Part shown: positions 54,720 to 64,000 of the stretch, piece after piece
Layout of the letters: each line of letters starts with the position of its first letter
Position numbering within the stretch: position 1 is the first letter of the stretch
Origin: Euglena gracilis
Lineage: Eukaryota; Euglenida; Euglenophyceae; Euglenales
Direction of reading: 5' to 3'
DNA: 64,000 bases
Assembly: GCA_039621445.1 (NCBI GenBank)
Contig: CP154955.1
Span: 27,112,029-27,176,028 of the forward strand
Program-made: the position numbers and the translations under genes
The notes under the pieces: generated by a model
Told to the model about the DNA's origin: nothing
The model's database searches: none
The model's input: only the letters and a program-made list of their open reading frames with translations

Positions 54720-56472
54720 CTGCATGGAGGGTGGGCGCTGTGGCGGAGGAAGCACCTCAAGTGAAGCAGGTTGCTTGACTGGGGGGCGAGGGGGGAAACA
54801 ACGTGACAATTGGTTTGAGGTGGCAGTTTTTATACGGGATTCTGTGGGATGGGGCGGAAAACAGCGGAGTAAACGTGAACAATATCACTATGGTCGGAGT
54901 TGATGCAAAAATCGGAAACCAACAACTTTGGCCAAAAATGCGGGACGAAAATGCCCCCAAAAAGGCACAAGTCGGCCCAGAGTAGCCCAGAAATTCCGAT
55001 GATCCAACTTGATTGGACCCCCCTTACCAACTCTGAAGAAAATATTGTCAAGAATATTGCCAATATTGCCAAGAATGCGTTTTTGCTCAACATAAAATCC
55101 AAACCCAATAGATAAATCAGAGACAAAAGAAAATCAAGTCTTTCTAGACACCTCAATAAAACCTTTTGACTTGAGGTGTCTAGAAACACTTGATGTTGCT
55201 TTGTCTCTATTTGAAAGACTACATTTTGCTTTGTCTTGAGGGTTTCAGGAATTTCAGGGATTTGTACGGTTTGGGAGGCTGGCCGAGGGTGAAGATACCT
55301 ATGAAAATTTATGAATAATCTATGAACCTACCCTGTTTTTTTGGAGACAATTCAAAACTGTCATATTCTACACATTTTCAACATTCCAACGCTCACTCAA
55401 TACCCGGGGGAGGGGTCACGCAGGTGTTGATTGTATCCATGGTCGGACCCTCCCTCATCTAATTCAAAAAAATGATGAGATTCCCAGATCCACTCCTTTG
55501 AGCACCAAAGATATGCGAAATAACAAAATCGATGAAATTGGGTCAGAAAAAAAAGTTTCTTGTGCAAGGAAATCCGAAATTGCAAAAAGAAAACACTCCT
55601 GGTGGAACTGGTGAAGCACTTTTGGGCCTTTTTTTTTGGCCTGGAAGAATATGCGGGATGATGCAGATTATGCAGCCCGAAAATCCCCCCCACGTGATGC
55701 TTAAACTGGAAACAACTGTCCATAAATGTGTTTCAAGATCTTTTCTTTTGTTTCTGTTTCGTTGTTTCTTTTATCTGCATTTCCCCCAAAAACCAAATTG
55801 ATACTGGGCATCCTTGGGCCGTCTGCCCATCCACCCCATCAACAACTGTGTTGTTTTTGGCTGCTAACTTTGGACTATGTTCGAGCCCCAGACCGACCCC
55901 CTTGTCCAGCCCTTTCACCCGAGAGGGGTTCTTTAGGTTTTGAATGAACGAAAAATAAAACCCTCCCTTGAGGATCAGCCTGTCCTGGACAGACAAAACT
56001 GTGCAAAAGCCCGAATTGTTGATTGGTAAAAATAATTATGAATGGAGGAATTTATTAAAAAATACAAACGTGAATCAGCAAAAAAGAAATGAACAAAATT
56101 TCGAATGCGAAAAACAAGGCACCTGCCGAAATTGGTGGAAACTGGTGAAAATATGTTTTTAGGAATATTTTGCTATTGACGCCCAATTCTAAGATTCTCG
56201 ACTGAAAAACCCCCAAAAAGTGCAAAATTTACAAACTCCAATGAAAACTAGATAAAGAACTGAAAAGACTGGGTTCTCAGCATCAACCATCCTGTGCGAA
56301 AACTGCAAAGAGGGAGAAACAGAACAAAAAGTGAATTTCCAAAAAAATTTTGAACCAAATTCCAATGTCAAAACAAATATAATTTTGAGTCCCAAACATA
56401 TTTGCATCCTGTCCAACTTCCCCTCCCCAACAAGGAGTGTAACAGGGAGTGCCAGAGGACCCCCCGACACAC
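54720..56472. other. No gene recognised
   Basis: AT-rich intron-like DNA. An inverted repeat TCAAGTCTTTCTAGACACCTCAA-type pair lies at about 55135-55190 (TTTCTAGACACCTCAA and TTGAGGTGTCTAGAAA). Confidence 0.4.
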
Positions 56473-56644
56473 CCGCAAGGTCCTGGGAGTCCAGGACCAG
56501 GGTGTCCTTCGGGCGGTGGTGCGCGGTCGGGGTCAGCTTCGCACAGCTCCGCACCTCGGACAGGTATTCCTCCACGTTGTGCAGCACCTGCGCTGCATCG
56601 AGGCTGCTGGCCTGGAGAGGGAAGTCAAATGGAGTGTTGTCCAT
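56473..56644 (-). CDS. Candidate exon, unknown protein
   Basis: Acceptor TTGTATCTTGCTCAG before 56644, then ATGGACAACACTCC. The frame reads MDNTPFDFPLQASSLDAAQV and continues LHNVEEYLSEVRSCAKL to a GTGTGT donor. One base is left over. Coding-like composition, no family recognised. Probably the same gene as 54394-54719. Confidence 0.42.
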
Positions 56645-58183
56645 CTGAGCAAGATACAAGTGGCGGGAATTGGGGCAGGAGTGAATTGGGTGAGAAAAAT
56701 TGGACCTGGAAAAAAATGACCTTGACCAAAACAGAGATCCACCCGGATGGAAAAAATATAATAATGAAACATTAATATAATATATATAATAGAATAAATA
56801 AATATATTTATCATAATAAAATATAACACCCCCCCAAGTGCTATACTCGTATATTATTTTGGACAGCCGAAGTTGGGGGCCAGGGTGGGGGATGTATTAT
56901 TTGGGTATTATGATCAGTAGTATTATGATTGAAAAAATTTTAAACTCCAAAAGACCCACCCAAAAAGCCAACATTTTCTGCATTTTGCACATTTACGATA
57001 CTTTGTTTAGGTTGGTGCTGCCATAAACTTTTGTTACCAGTCATTTTTGTTGTTGTTTTTGTGTTGTTGTTGGTCAGAAATTGAGCACTTTCTGCCTAGC
57101 TCGATTTCCCTCTCTGGGGTCCGGCAAGGAGGGGGTATATTATTTGGGCAGCCGAAGTCCCCGGCCGGGGGGTATATTATTTGGGGGGTTACCTGAAGAG
57201 TTGAAGGGCTTCCCAAGAATATAAAATTTTGCAGACTTCTGGAGGAAATTAAGAAATTATGCCTTTCAAAATTAGGTAGTCAAATTAAAAACAAAAAAAA
57301 TAAAATAATCTCCAAAGATGGTGGACTCCTGGAAAAAATGAGAATTATTTCGATAAAATGCAGAGAAAAAGGTCCCACGGAGACCCCGGAAAGAACAGTG
57401 GGAAAAAAAACAGAAAAATTTGGTTCCGACAATTTCTATCCTCACTGATTTATTCCAGTTCCATCCGCTCCTGCTGGAATACACAACTCTTGAATTTCCT
57501 TCTCAAACGTGACCACATCCAGACAAAACGCCAACAACACCCCGAAACCCAAGTCTACAAAGCCCAACCCCAACCGCCAAACCGTATCCCCTGGGCTGTT
57601 ATCTGCACACAAAATCAGAGGCTGGGGGTTTCATTTGGGACGTTAGTTTTTTGGGGCACATATTCAAACTCAAACTCAAAGCATAAAAGCATCTCCCCAA
57701 TTCATCCAGTACTGTTTTGCTTGGCACAATGAATAGCAAACTCACCAATCTCATTGATTTTCGAGGCCATAAACACATTTCTGCCACTGACTCCTGATGG
57801 GAAGGGGCATTAGCTGACCACCCCTTCGACGACCACTTGGCAGCAACCTAGTCCTGGTCGGGTGGACGGCACCTCAAGCTCCAGGCGGCGCCGGGGACGC
57901 GAAGAGCGCCGCTTCTTCTTTCCCTTTAAGCGTTCTGCACCACGCTCGGCCCCCTCCGCCGTGATGCCCAAACGGTTGGTCTGCCGCGCAGGATGGGGAG
58001 GATTGCCGAAAAACGCATCTCCGCCCCCCTGTCCAGGACACGCCAATGTTCAGTGAACCTGTCGTTGACACCGGGGTGTGTGTCAACGACACAGTGAGTC
58101 TTGGACAAGGGGGGAGAGGTATCCTGAACAGAGCAATGGTCCGAAGTTGGGACCCCTGACCCCCCTCCCCCACTCCCGTACTC
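56645..58183. other. No gene recognised
   Basis: AT-rich DNA with two GGGGTATATTATTTGGG-type repeats (57130-57190). 57810-58056 is GC-rich and open on both strands with Arg-rich frames. Unassigned. Confidence 0.35.
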
Positions 58184-58886
58184 TCACCTCCGGGGCAGCG
58201 CGCTCATTTTTTAAGCGACGGCGCGGCCAATTTCGGGTGAAAACGACCGAAAAAAGACGTTTCTTGGGGCGTGTGTTGCCAAAGTGCTATTTTGCGGCTC
58301 CCGGGCGGTAACTGCTGCGTTTTACGCACGCCCGCCGCGGGCAAAACTGTGCCTGTCTGGCCGGTGCCCTTCGCAACAGTCAGGTAAAGGATCGCCGACC
58401 TCTACCCGGGGCAGAGCGCTCGTTTTTGGAGCGCCGGCCCGGCCGATTTCGGGCGAAAACGACCGAAAAACGACGTTTTTTTGGGCGTCCGTTGTCAAAG
58501 TGCTATTTTGCGCCTCACGGGCGGTAACTGCTGCGTTTTACGCACGCCCGCCGCGGTCAAAATTGCGCCTGTCGCCCCGGCGCCCTTCGCCACAGTCAGG
58601 TAAAGGATCGCCGACCTCTACCCGGGGCAGAGCGCTCGTTTTTGGAGCGCCGGCGCGGCCAATTTTGGGTGAAAACGACCAAAAAACGACGTTTTTTGGG
58701 GCGTCCTTTGCCAAAGTGCTATTTTGCGCCTCCCGGGCGGTAACTGCTGCGTTTTACGCACGCCTGCCGCGGGCAAAATTGCGCCTGTTGGGCCGGCGCC
58801 CTTTGCAACAGTCAAGTAAAGGATCGCCGACCTCTACCCGGGGCAGAGCGCTCGTTTTTGGAGCGCCGGCGCGGACAATTTCGGGA
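58184..58886 (+). repeat. 216-bp tandem satellite, about 3.3 copies
   Basis: CTCTACCCGGGGCAG recurs at about 58399, 58615 and 58831, giving a period of 216 bp; a more divergent first copy starts near 58184. 216 is 72 codons, and one plus-strand frame stays open across three units (58284-58934) with repeating TAAFYAR, SPTSTRGRALVFGAP. A related copy is at 20237-20525. The array ends where element C is truncated. Confidence 0.92.
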
Positions 58887-58892
58887 TATCCC

Positions 58893-59830
58893 CTATGGCG
58901 GAGGGTCTCGTCCGAAAACAATTTTGTATGGTGAGTGTGGTAATACCAACCCTGGCAAGGTATTGATGTAAAATAAACACCAATGAAGAACGGATAACCA
59001 ATTCTTACCCGAGTCAGCCAGTGAAAGGCGAAGCATATTGACAACGGATTTCACGGCTGCCTCGGCCCTACCATTGCCTTTCGGGCGGTATATAATGGAA
59101 AAATGCTGCTCAATGCCGAGTAAACCGCACAAAGTTGTGAAAAACCGCGAAGAGATCAAGTGATCTTGATCACTCACTATTTCGTTCGGTAAACCCATTA
59201 AGCAGATACATTTCTCCAGGAATATGGATGCCAAAATTTGGGCTGTCAACCCTGCTTTACGGCATGGAATGGCTACTATGTACCCACTCAGCCGACAGAC
59301 GACAACAAGAACGTAATCGTAAATTTTGTCATCTGATCCTTTGCAAGGTTCAAGTTCGAGAAAATCCATGCAGAGGGACGTAAAAATGTCAGGTGGTACG
59401 GGGAAAAAGTCCATCGTACCAGGGGGGGTACCTCTGCGCGGTTTTACAGCCTGACAAATTTGGCACCGTTGCGAAATTCGCAAACAGCGCGAATATAAAT
59501 CTTTTTCACTCAGGGTTGTGCAATATCTGCGACCCAGTAGTGAAAGAAGTTTGGGGGCCCCAGGGTGACCATGGTTGTGATAGCTCAAAATAACATCATC
59601 AACCAGGTCTTGGGGTATACAATATTTATAACCAGAATCATTCCGGAAAATAAGCCGCAATGGTGATAGAGAGTAATTCTCTAGGGATTCACCATTACGA
59701 AGTCTATTCACAATGGTACTGTATATCGGGTCACGCGAATAATCCCATTCGCGGAAAAATACGGGGGGTAGGAGTTTCCGTACGCGTAATGCGACGGGGT
59801 CCGGCAGTGCGTCCACGCCGGCGCCTTCCA
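58893..59830 (-). CDS. Element C integrase (frame shifted from pol)
   Basis: Zinc finger: YHNHGH (H-x3-H type) and CQICQ (CX2C). Core: SLCMDFLEL (first D), IVSDQDHLISSRF (second D) and GNGRAEAAVKSV (E), the D-D-E triad. Ends SPYKIVFGRDPPP then TAG at 58893. The family normally continues with a GKQ or chromodomain tail, absent here. It overlaps the end of the RT/RNase H frame and needs a +1 shift near 59820-59850 to be joined to it, so it is probably a broken copy rather than programmed shifting. Confidence 0.85.
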
Positions 59831-62800
59831 CGCAATGGTGAAATGGCGATGCTGCGATACACCCGGGAAACCGGTAGTGAATCGAGCATGTTGTCCGCAG
59901 CGTCGGATCGACGTGCGAACTGGTCAGCCTCATGGCTGCCATGAGAAGTCGCATCACCCTCATCCGGGTTCCCAGGATAATACCAGGGAGCTCGGCTGAG
60001 AGGATCCGCAACTTTTTGCGTTTGACCTGGGGTATAAACTACCACCAGGTTAAACTGGCTCAAGAACTCATGCCATTGGCATCTTCTGCCAACTGATGAC
60101 ATGGCCTTGTTCAGGTCCTCGGTATACCAGCGTTGAAGGCTCTCATGATCCGTCAACACTAATATCTGGACCAAGGTGCTGGCTATCCAGCTGCGGAACT
60201 TCTGGAGAATTAGCACAATGGCATATGTCTCCTTTTCGCGAATGCTCCATTTAACCTGTCCTTTCCCGTTGTCGCCCTGTAGCTTCCTGCTAAAGAAAGC
60301 CACAGGTCGGAGTTCATTCGCCGCATTATGCTGGCTAAGAACCCCGCCAACAGCGTAATCACTGCTGTCGACTTCCAGGACATACGGTTTGTATGGATCC
60401 GCGATATCGAGAACCACGTTCTCGAGGAGCAAGTCCTTGATTTTATTCAAGGCCTCGCGCATTTGGTCATCCCAAATGACTTTTGCGTTATCGGGTGTCC
60501 GATTTTTGAGTTGTCGGGTTAGGGGTACCGCGATTTTCGCGAAATCTTTCATGTAAATCGCGTAGTACTGGGCTAATCCCAAAAATCCTTTTAAATGCGT
60601 TAAGGTCCTAACGACCTCAGGAGTCCATTTCTTAATGGCCTCCATCTTACTGGGTGCGGCTTTACGCTGCCCGTTGCTCAGGATGTGTCCGCAAAACTTA
60701 ATAATTTTGCGAAACAGGTGCATTTTGGAAGCCTTCACAAAAAGCACATGCTTTTGGAACGCGGATAATACCGCGCGCACATCGCGGTAATGCGGGTCGA
60801 GGATATCCTCGCCCGATTTCGCGGATGGCGGTTGGGTTCCTACCAGTACATCATCGATGTACACCAGAGCAAACGGTAAATCGCGCAAAACCCACTGGAT
60901 CATGCGTTGAAACATGGCTGGGCCATTCTTAACACCCATGGGGAGTACCGTCCATTGGTACACACCCTTGGATGTCACGAATGCCGTGTACGGTTGCGAA
61001 TCAGGATGCAAATGCATCTGATGGAAACCGTCTTCCAGATCAAAGATTGACCACAACCGGTTATCCGATTGTTTGGTGCTCAAATCCTCGATCAGCGGTA
61101 ACGGGAAGGGGTCATCCTTTGTTTGGGAGTTCAGGTACCGGTAAGCCAGCACCAGTCTCCACTTCTTCTGACCAGTCTGGTCAGCGGGTTTGGGCACCAC
61201 AAAAGCTTGTGATGTCCACTCGCTCTTGGAAGGGATAATCCACTTCCGCTGGATGAGCTTCTCAATCATCTCCTTGAGAGCCTGTTCGCGTTCACCCGAG
61301 CAACGGAAGAATTTCCGGTGCATAGGTTTAGCGCCATCCTTGAGCTCGATTTTGCAAACACCGAATGGACCGCGAATCACGGGGTCGATGTCGCAGGCGT
61401 AAACTGGATTATCCAGTACACCATGAAATTCGCGAGCAATTCGCGAACAATAGTCAGCAGACTTGGGATGTTGGTCCGCACTCTCAATGACCGCAGAAAT
61501 CTGCGTTGAGGGTGTGGCATCCCCATTGGTACCAAGGTATCTTGGCAAACGCAAATCGGATATTCCGAATGCGTCGAAGAAACAAACGCGAAAAATGATT
61601 TCTTTAACAGGTGGTAATAATATACCACAAAAATCCTCGAATAGTGGTACATCAGCGGGTAAATCCCACCAATGAAAACACACATGGGAAAGTTGGTGAA
61701 ACCAATCCGCATTCGGATTGACCGGTATGAGGAGAGCACCTCGCGCTTCATCGCGGAGGATTTTCTCCACCACATCCGGGATAAGTTTTGGGGGAGGATG
61801 CATCCACAGCACCGTATCACCCCAGAATTTAAGAAATGCGTTGGTATGTCGCGACCAATATCGCGACAAGCGCGCATGCGCTTTTGATGAGAACGCATCA
61901 ATTTCCAACGACAAATCGAATGAATCAGCCAAAGCCGCGATTTTGGAGAACCATTCCTCCAAAATACGGTATTGACCAAAATTGAATGTGTTCCATACGC
62001 GCATCGCGTAGGTGTCGACCTGGTTCGCGGGTTGAAGAGCGGTAACGCAATTCAGGGATCCGCAAACATAGGTCAAGGGTGTGTCATCCACACTCCCAAG
62101 GGGCATTCCGAAGGGTTGATGGGTTGGATGGGTGCATACCCAGTCCATATGATGCCAGATGGAGGTGGGGGAGGTGTGTGACACGGATTTCGCGGTCCCA
62201 AACAACAAGGCAATATCTCGTTGTTGAAGCACTTGATGTACGGTCGCGCATTGCGATCCGCAACCAAGTGTATGGTTACGCGAAATCGGGATTAGTGTTG
62301 GTGTTTGGACTAGACATCCACAATCGAAATCTGGCTGGGCGGATATTCTCCTACAGTGCACACATTGGAAGGAAGTGTCGGAGTAGTGGTCCTGGTCGCG
62401 CATGTTGGTCTGGTGGGGGTGTGTGTAAAAGTTGGGATGCGCTTTTGTAGCTGCTGGGGGGTGTACAGATGTATCTGCAAGCGATACATCTGGTGGAAAA
62501 CGTGGTATTAGTGCAGCTGGGCGACTACTCGACACCGTGATCACTTCAGGCCTTTGGGCTTTCGTCTTGTAACCCAGTGGAACGAGGGGGGTACCGCTAC
62601 TCGCTTGCCCTGCCTCATGGGGAACGGAAGTTGGTATGGTAGTGGGCAGGGGGTGAACTTTCTCGGTACACCCGGTGTGGAAAACGTTGGTTGGTGTGGT
62701 TGGTAACGGGGTAAAAGTTTTTGAAAACGGTGTGGAAAAATTGGTGGCTGTCGCGGTTGACGCCACGGGTGATGAAGGTTTGGGGGGCAATGAAGAGAAT

Positions 62801-63420
62801 GGTGATGTGCGCAAACCGTGGGAGTGGCAATCCACTACCAGCCGGTGCTGACGTAAAAAGGGGTATCCCAGAATTACGTCAGAACCATGGATTCCGGATT
62901 CGTATCCCCAGGTATCCGGAAAATTTTGCGGTTGGGGGGGGTGTGAGTGGTGCTTGGGGATGAGGGGTAGGACTATGTCCAAAAAGCATCCCAAGTCACC
63001 ACCGCACATGGGGGTGTTGTCAGCTGTCGTAATTTTGATCGGCTTCTTGGCTTGCACCAAGAGGGGGGTTGGTATCAACCCGAACCGAAAAAGTAGTGCA
63101 ATGCGACAACCAGTGTCAATGAGAATTTTGACTTTTGTACAAAAATTTTGGATTTTGATTTCCGCTTGGACCAAAAGTTCCATGGGGGGTAAGCAAAGTG
63201 AAGGGTCTGGCGAAAATACGTTTTCTTGCCAGCTTTCCCATGAACCCTTTCCTACTTTGCACAACATTCCGAGCGGAAAGTTGGAGTGGGGGGTGGGGGA
63301 CCCGAAAATTTTCCGGGTACCGACCAGGAAGGCAGATGGGCAGGGGGGGCAGGGTTGATCAGGTCCTACCTCCATCTGTTCATCAGCCCAGAGGTCCGTG
63401 CCCTCGGACCTCGGGCTCCC
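59731..63420 (-). CDS. pol: Element C pol: protease, reverse transcriptase, RNase H
   Basis: The frame is open directly after TAG 63421-63423; the first ATG is at 63375. Counting from that ATG: protease KILIDTGCR at about residues 83-91 and DVILGYPFL at about 165; a Pro/Ser/Thr-rich spacer; RT with FDLEDGFHQ (motif A), LPMGVKNGPAMFQR (motif B) and VYIDDVLVG (motif C, YIDD at 60850-60861); RNase H with LEVDSSDYAVG, REKETYAIVL, LVLTDHESL and VADPLSRAP. About 1,200 residues, a normal Gypsy pol size. It copies element RNA to DNA in Gag particles. The tail after the RNase H runs into a frameshift before integrase. Confidence 0.92.
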   Translation of the reverse strand, partial: GSPRSEGTDLWADEQMEVGPDQPCPPCPSAFLVGTRKIFGSPTPHSNFPLGMLCKVGKGSWESWQENVFSPDPSLCLPPMELLVQAEIKIQNFCTKVKILIDTGCRIALLFRFGLIPTPLLVQAKKPIKITTADNTPMCGGDLGCFLDIVLPLIPKHHSHPPQPQNFPDTWGYESGIHGSDVILGYPFLRQHRLVVDCHSHGLRTSPFSSLPPKPSSPVASTATATNFSTPFSKTFTPLPTTPTNVFHTGCTEKVHPLPTTIPTSVPHEAGQASSGTPLVPLGYKTKAQRPEVITVSSSRPAALIPRFPPDVSLADTSVHPPAATKAHPNFYTHPHQTNMRDQDHYSDTSFQCVHCRRISAQPDFDCGCLVQTPTLIPISRNHTLGCGSQCATVHQVLQQRDIALLFGTAKSVSHTSPTSIWHHMDWVCTHPTHQPFGMPLGSVDDTPLTYVCGSLNCVTALQPANQVDTYAMRVWNTFNFGQYRILEEWFSKIAALADSFDLSLEIDAFSSKAHARLSRYWSRHTNAFLKFWGDTVLWMHPPPKLIPDVVEKILRDEARGALLIPVNPNADWFHQLSHVCFHWWDLPADVPLFEDFCGILLPPVKEIIFRVCFFDAFGISDLRLPRYLGTNGDATPSTQISAVIESADQHPKSADYCSRIAREFHGVLDNPVYACDIDPVIRGPFGVCKIELKDGAKPMHRKFFRCSGEREQALKEMIEKLIQRKWIIPSKSEWTSQAFVVPKPADQTGQKKWRLVLAYRYLNSQTKDDPFPLPLIEDLSTKQSDNRLWSIFDLEDGFHQMHLHPDSQPYTAFVTSKGVYQWTVLPMGVKNGPAMFQRMIQWVLRDLPFALVYIDDVLVGTQPPSAKSGEDILDPHYRDVRAVLSAFQKHVLFVKASKMHLFRKIIKFCGHILSNGQRKAAPSKMEAIKKWTPEVVRTLTHLKGFLGLAQYYAIYMKDFAKIAVPLTRQLKNRTPDNAKVIWDDQMREALNKIKDLLLENVVLDIADPYKPYVLEVDSSDYAVGGVLSQHNAANELRPVAFFSRKLQGDNGKGQVKWSIREKETYAIVLILQKFRSWIASTLVQILVLTDHESLQRWYTEDLNKAMSSVGRRCQWHEFLSQFNLVVVYTPGQTQKVADPLSRAPWYYPGNPDEGDATSHGSHEADQFARRSDAADNMLDSLPVSRVYRSIAISPLRGRRRRGRTAGPRRITRTETPTPRIFPRMGLFA

Positions 63421-63423
63421 CTA

Positions 63424-64000
63424 CTCCAGGTCCGAACCGGCCGAATAGCCGGCTATGGGCCTTTTAGAGGTATAAACGGATTTCAACGTGCGCACCGCCA
63501 TTCGGGCCTCGTCGAAATCGGTATCCGTGGTCTCATCCCCCTCCCTGCCCGAAGCCGGGGTGGTAGGAGGAGTGACCCTTGTCACCGCGATTCATACCGC
63601 GATGACGTTGGCCAGGGCGGGGAGAACGAGAACGCGGACATTTGGTTGAGTGGTGATCACTCGATCCACAAAGCGAACACCGAGATTTGGGTCGCGATTC
63701 TTGGTAACGGGGGGATCGGTTTCCCGATTTCCCGTCAAACCGTCGTGGTGACCGGATATCCCGTCGACCATGACCGGTGTATCGGGGTTTTCCCGATGAC
63801 GATCGCGAAGAAGATGATCCGCTTCGCGAACGCGATCGCGATGTCTCGCGATGAGAATCACGCTTCTTGGCCGGGGCACCGGGTGACCTACCCCGAGGGG
63901 TACCGTGTTTCCGCTCATCGCGGAACGGGATCCGGGGGCTAATACCACCGGAACGGGGACCCGATGACCGTGAATTGCCCGATTGGCGTGAAAACGCGGA
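63424..64000 (-). pseudogene. gag: Element C gag, C-terminal part (one frameshift)
   Basis: The frame entering at 64000 is Arg/Ser-rich (SRSRSRSGSSSSRSS) and holds a zinc knuckle CSLCGSSDHHSTKC (63638-63679), matching the second knuckle of A and B (CSHCRTYNHHSSSC in A). It then stops at TGA 63533-63535. One base over, the sequence continues PASGREGDE to AGSDLE-TAG, matching A's PASGREGDD and TGSDFE-TAA. So a +1 shift near 63560 is needed for full-length gag. The capsid part is outside the window. Confidence 0.75.

Larger units (their letters stand above)
58887..64000 (-). mobile_element. Element C: Ty3/Gypsy retrotransposon, 3'-truncated, running off the window
   Basis: On the minus strand: end of gag, TAG, protease, RT, RNase H, integrase. 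The integrase is cut off soon after its catalytic core at the junction with the 216-bp repeats, and the 5' LTR lies beyond the window. Gag end and post-protease spacer are homologous to elements A and B, so C represents the autonomous lineage from which A and B lost pol. LTRs cannot be compared here. Confidence 0.88.

Noticed and set aside
54026-54778. 250-codon plus-strand ORF
   Set aside because: GC-rich stretch open in several frames on both strands. Starts in repeat-derived sequence; splice signals favour the minus strand.
58284-58934. 217-codon protein gene across the 216-bp repeats
   Set aside because: Open only because 216 is divisible by three. The other strand is open too and nothing is recognisable; treated as satellite.
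1-64000. CRISPR arrays, rRNA, tRNA, bacterial promoters and terminators
   Set aside because: No spaced identical repeats of CRISPR type, no rRNA-like sequence and no complete tRNA cloverleaf seen. The context is eukaryotic, so bacterial signals were not called.

Overview
This is a eukaryotic genome fragment. The evidence is LTR retrotransposons with nested and target-duplicated insertions, GT-AG introns, long microsatellites and a spliced cellular gene. There is no operon structure, no CRISPR, and no rRNA or tRNA that I can see. The host looks like a microbial eukaryote, plausibly an alga: one intron is only 42 bp, G/C homopolymer runs of 8 or more are very frequent, and one Gypsy element carries a DNA-methyltransferase-like domain of a kind reported in algal and dinoflagellate elements. 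I cannot name the species.

Layout. (1) 1-8605 (+): a decayed chromodomain Gypsy element (here called D) with broken gag, a C5-cytosine methyltransferase-like domain, a second possible methyltransferase-like domain, protease, RT with an internal deletion, RNase H, integrase and chromodomain. (2) 8606-17324: element A, a gag-only LTR retrotransposon inserted into D's 3' region, with a perfect 5-bp duplication (GAAGC). (3) 17325-22354: the interrupted 3' region of D or neighbouring repeats, a degenerate zinc-knuckle ORF, a repeat matching positions 1-263, a copy of a 216-bp satellite and a 473-bp MITE. (4) 22360-31355: element B, a sister of A (duplication GCACC), with an open gag and no pol. 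(5) About 31.7-46.4 kb (-): a fatty-acid elongase (ELO) gene in at least eight exons. Its HxxMY/QxxQ exon lies in four nearly identical copies, each embedded in trinucleotide and hexanucleotide arrays. (6) 46.4-58.2 kb: low-complexity, G-run-rich DNA with MITE-like repeats and a few well-bounded candidate exons of an unrecognised minus-strand gene. (7) 58184-58886: 216-bp tandem repeats. (8) 58887-64000 (-): element C, a 3'-truncated Gypsy with gag, a stop codon, then protease-RT-RNase H-integrase. It is homologous to A and B and is the kind of autonomous partner they would need.

How the parts relate. A and B keep LTRs, a tRNA-type primer site, polypurine tract and gag, but have lost the protease active site, RT, RNase H and integrase. 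C supplies exactly those functions. In A, B and C gag ends at the same conserved residue followed by TAA or TAG. In C pol continues in the same frame after that stop, which suggests stop-codon readthrough. A, B and C are also full of short inverted repeats with 3-4 nt loops, in LTRs, non-coding DNA and codons alike. The four ELO signature motifs and matching intron phases make the elongase gene secure, although one exon has an in-frame TAA.
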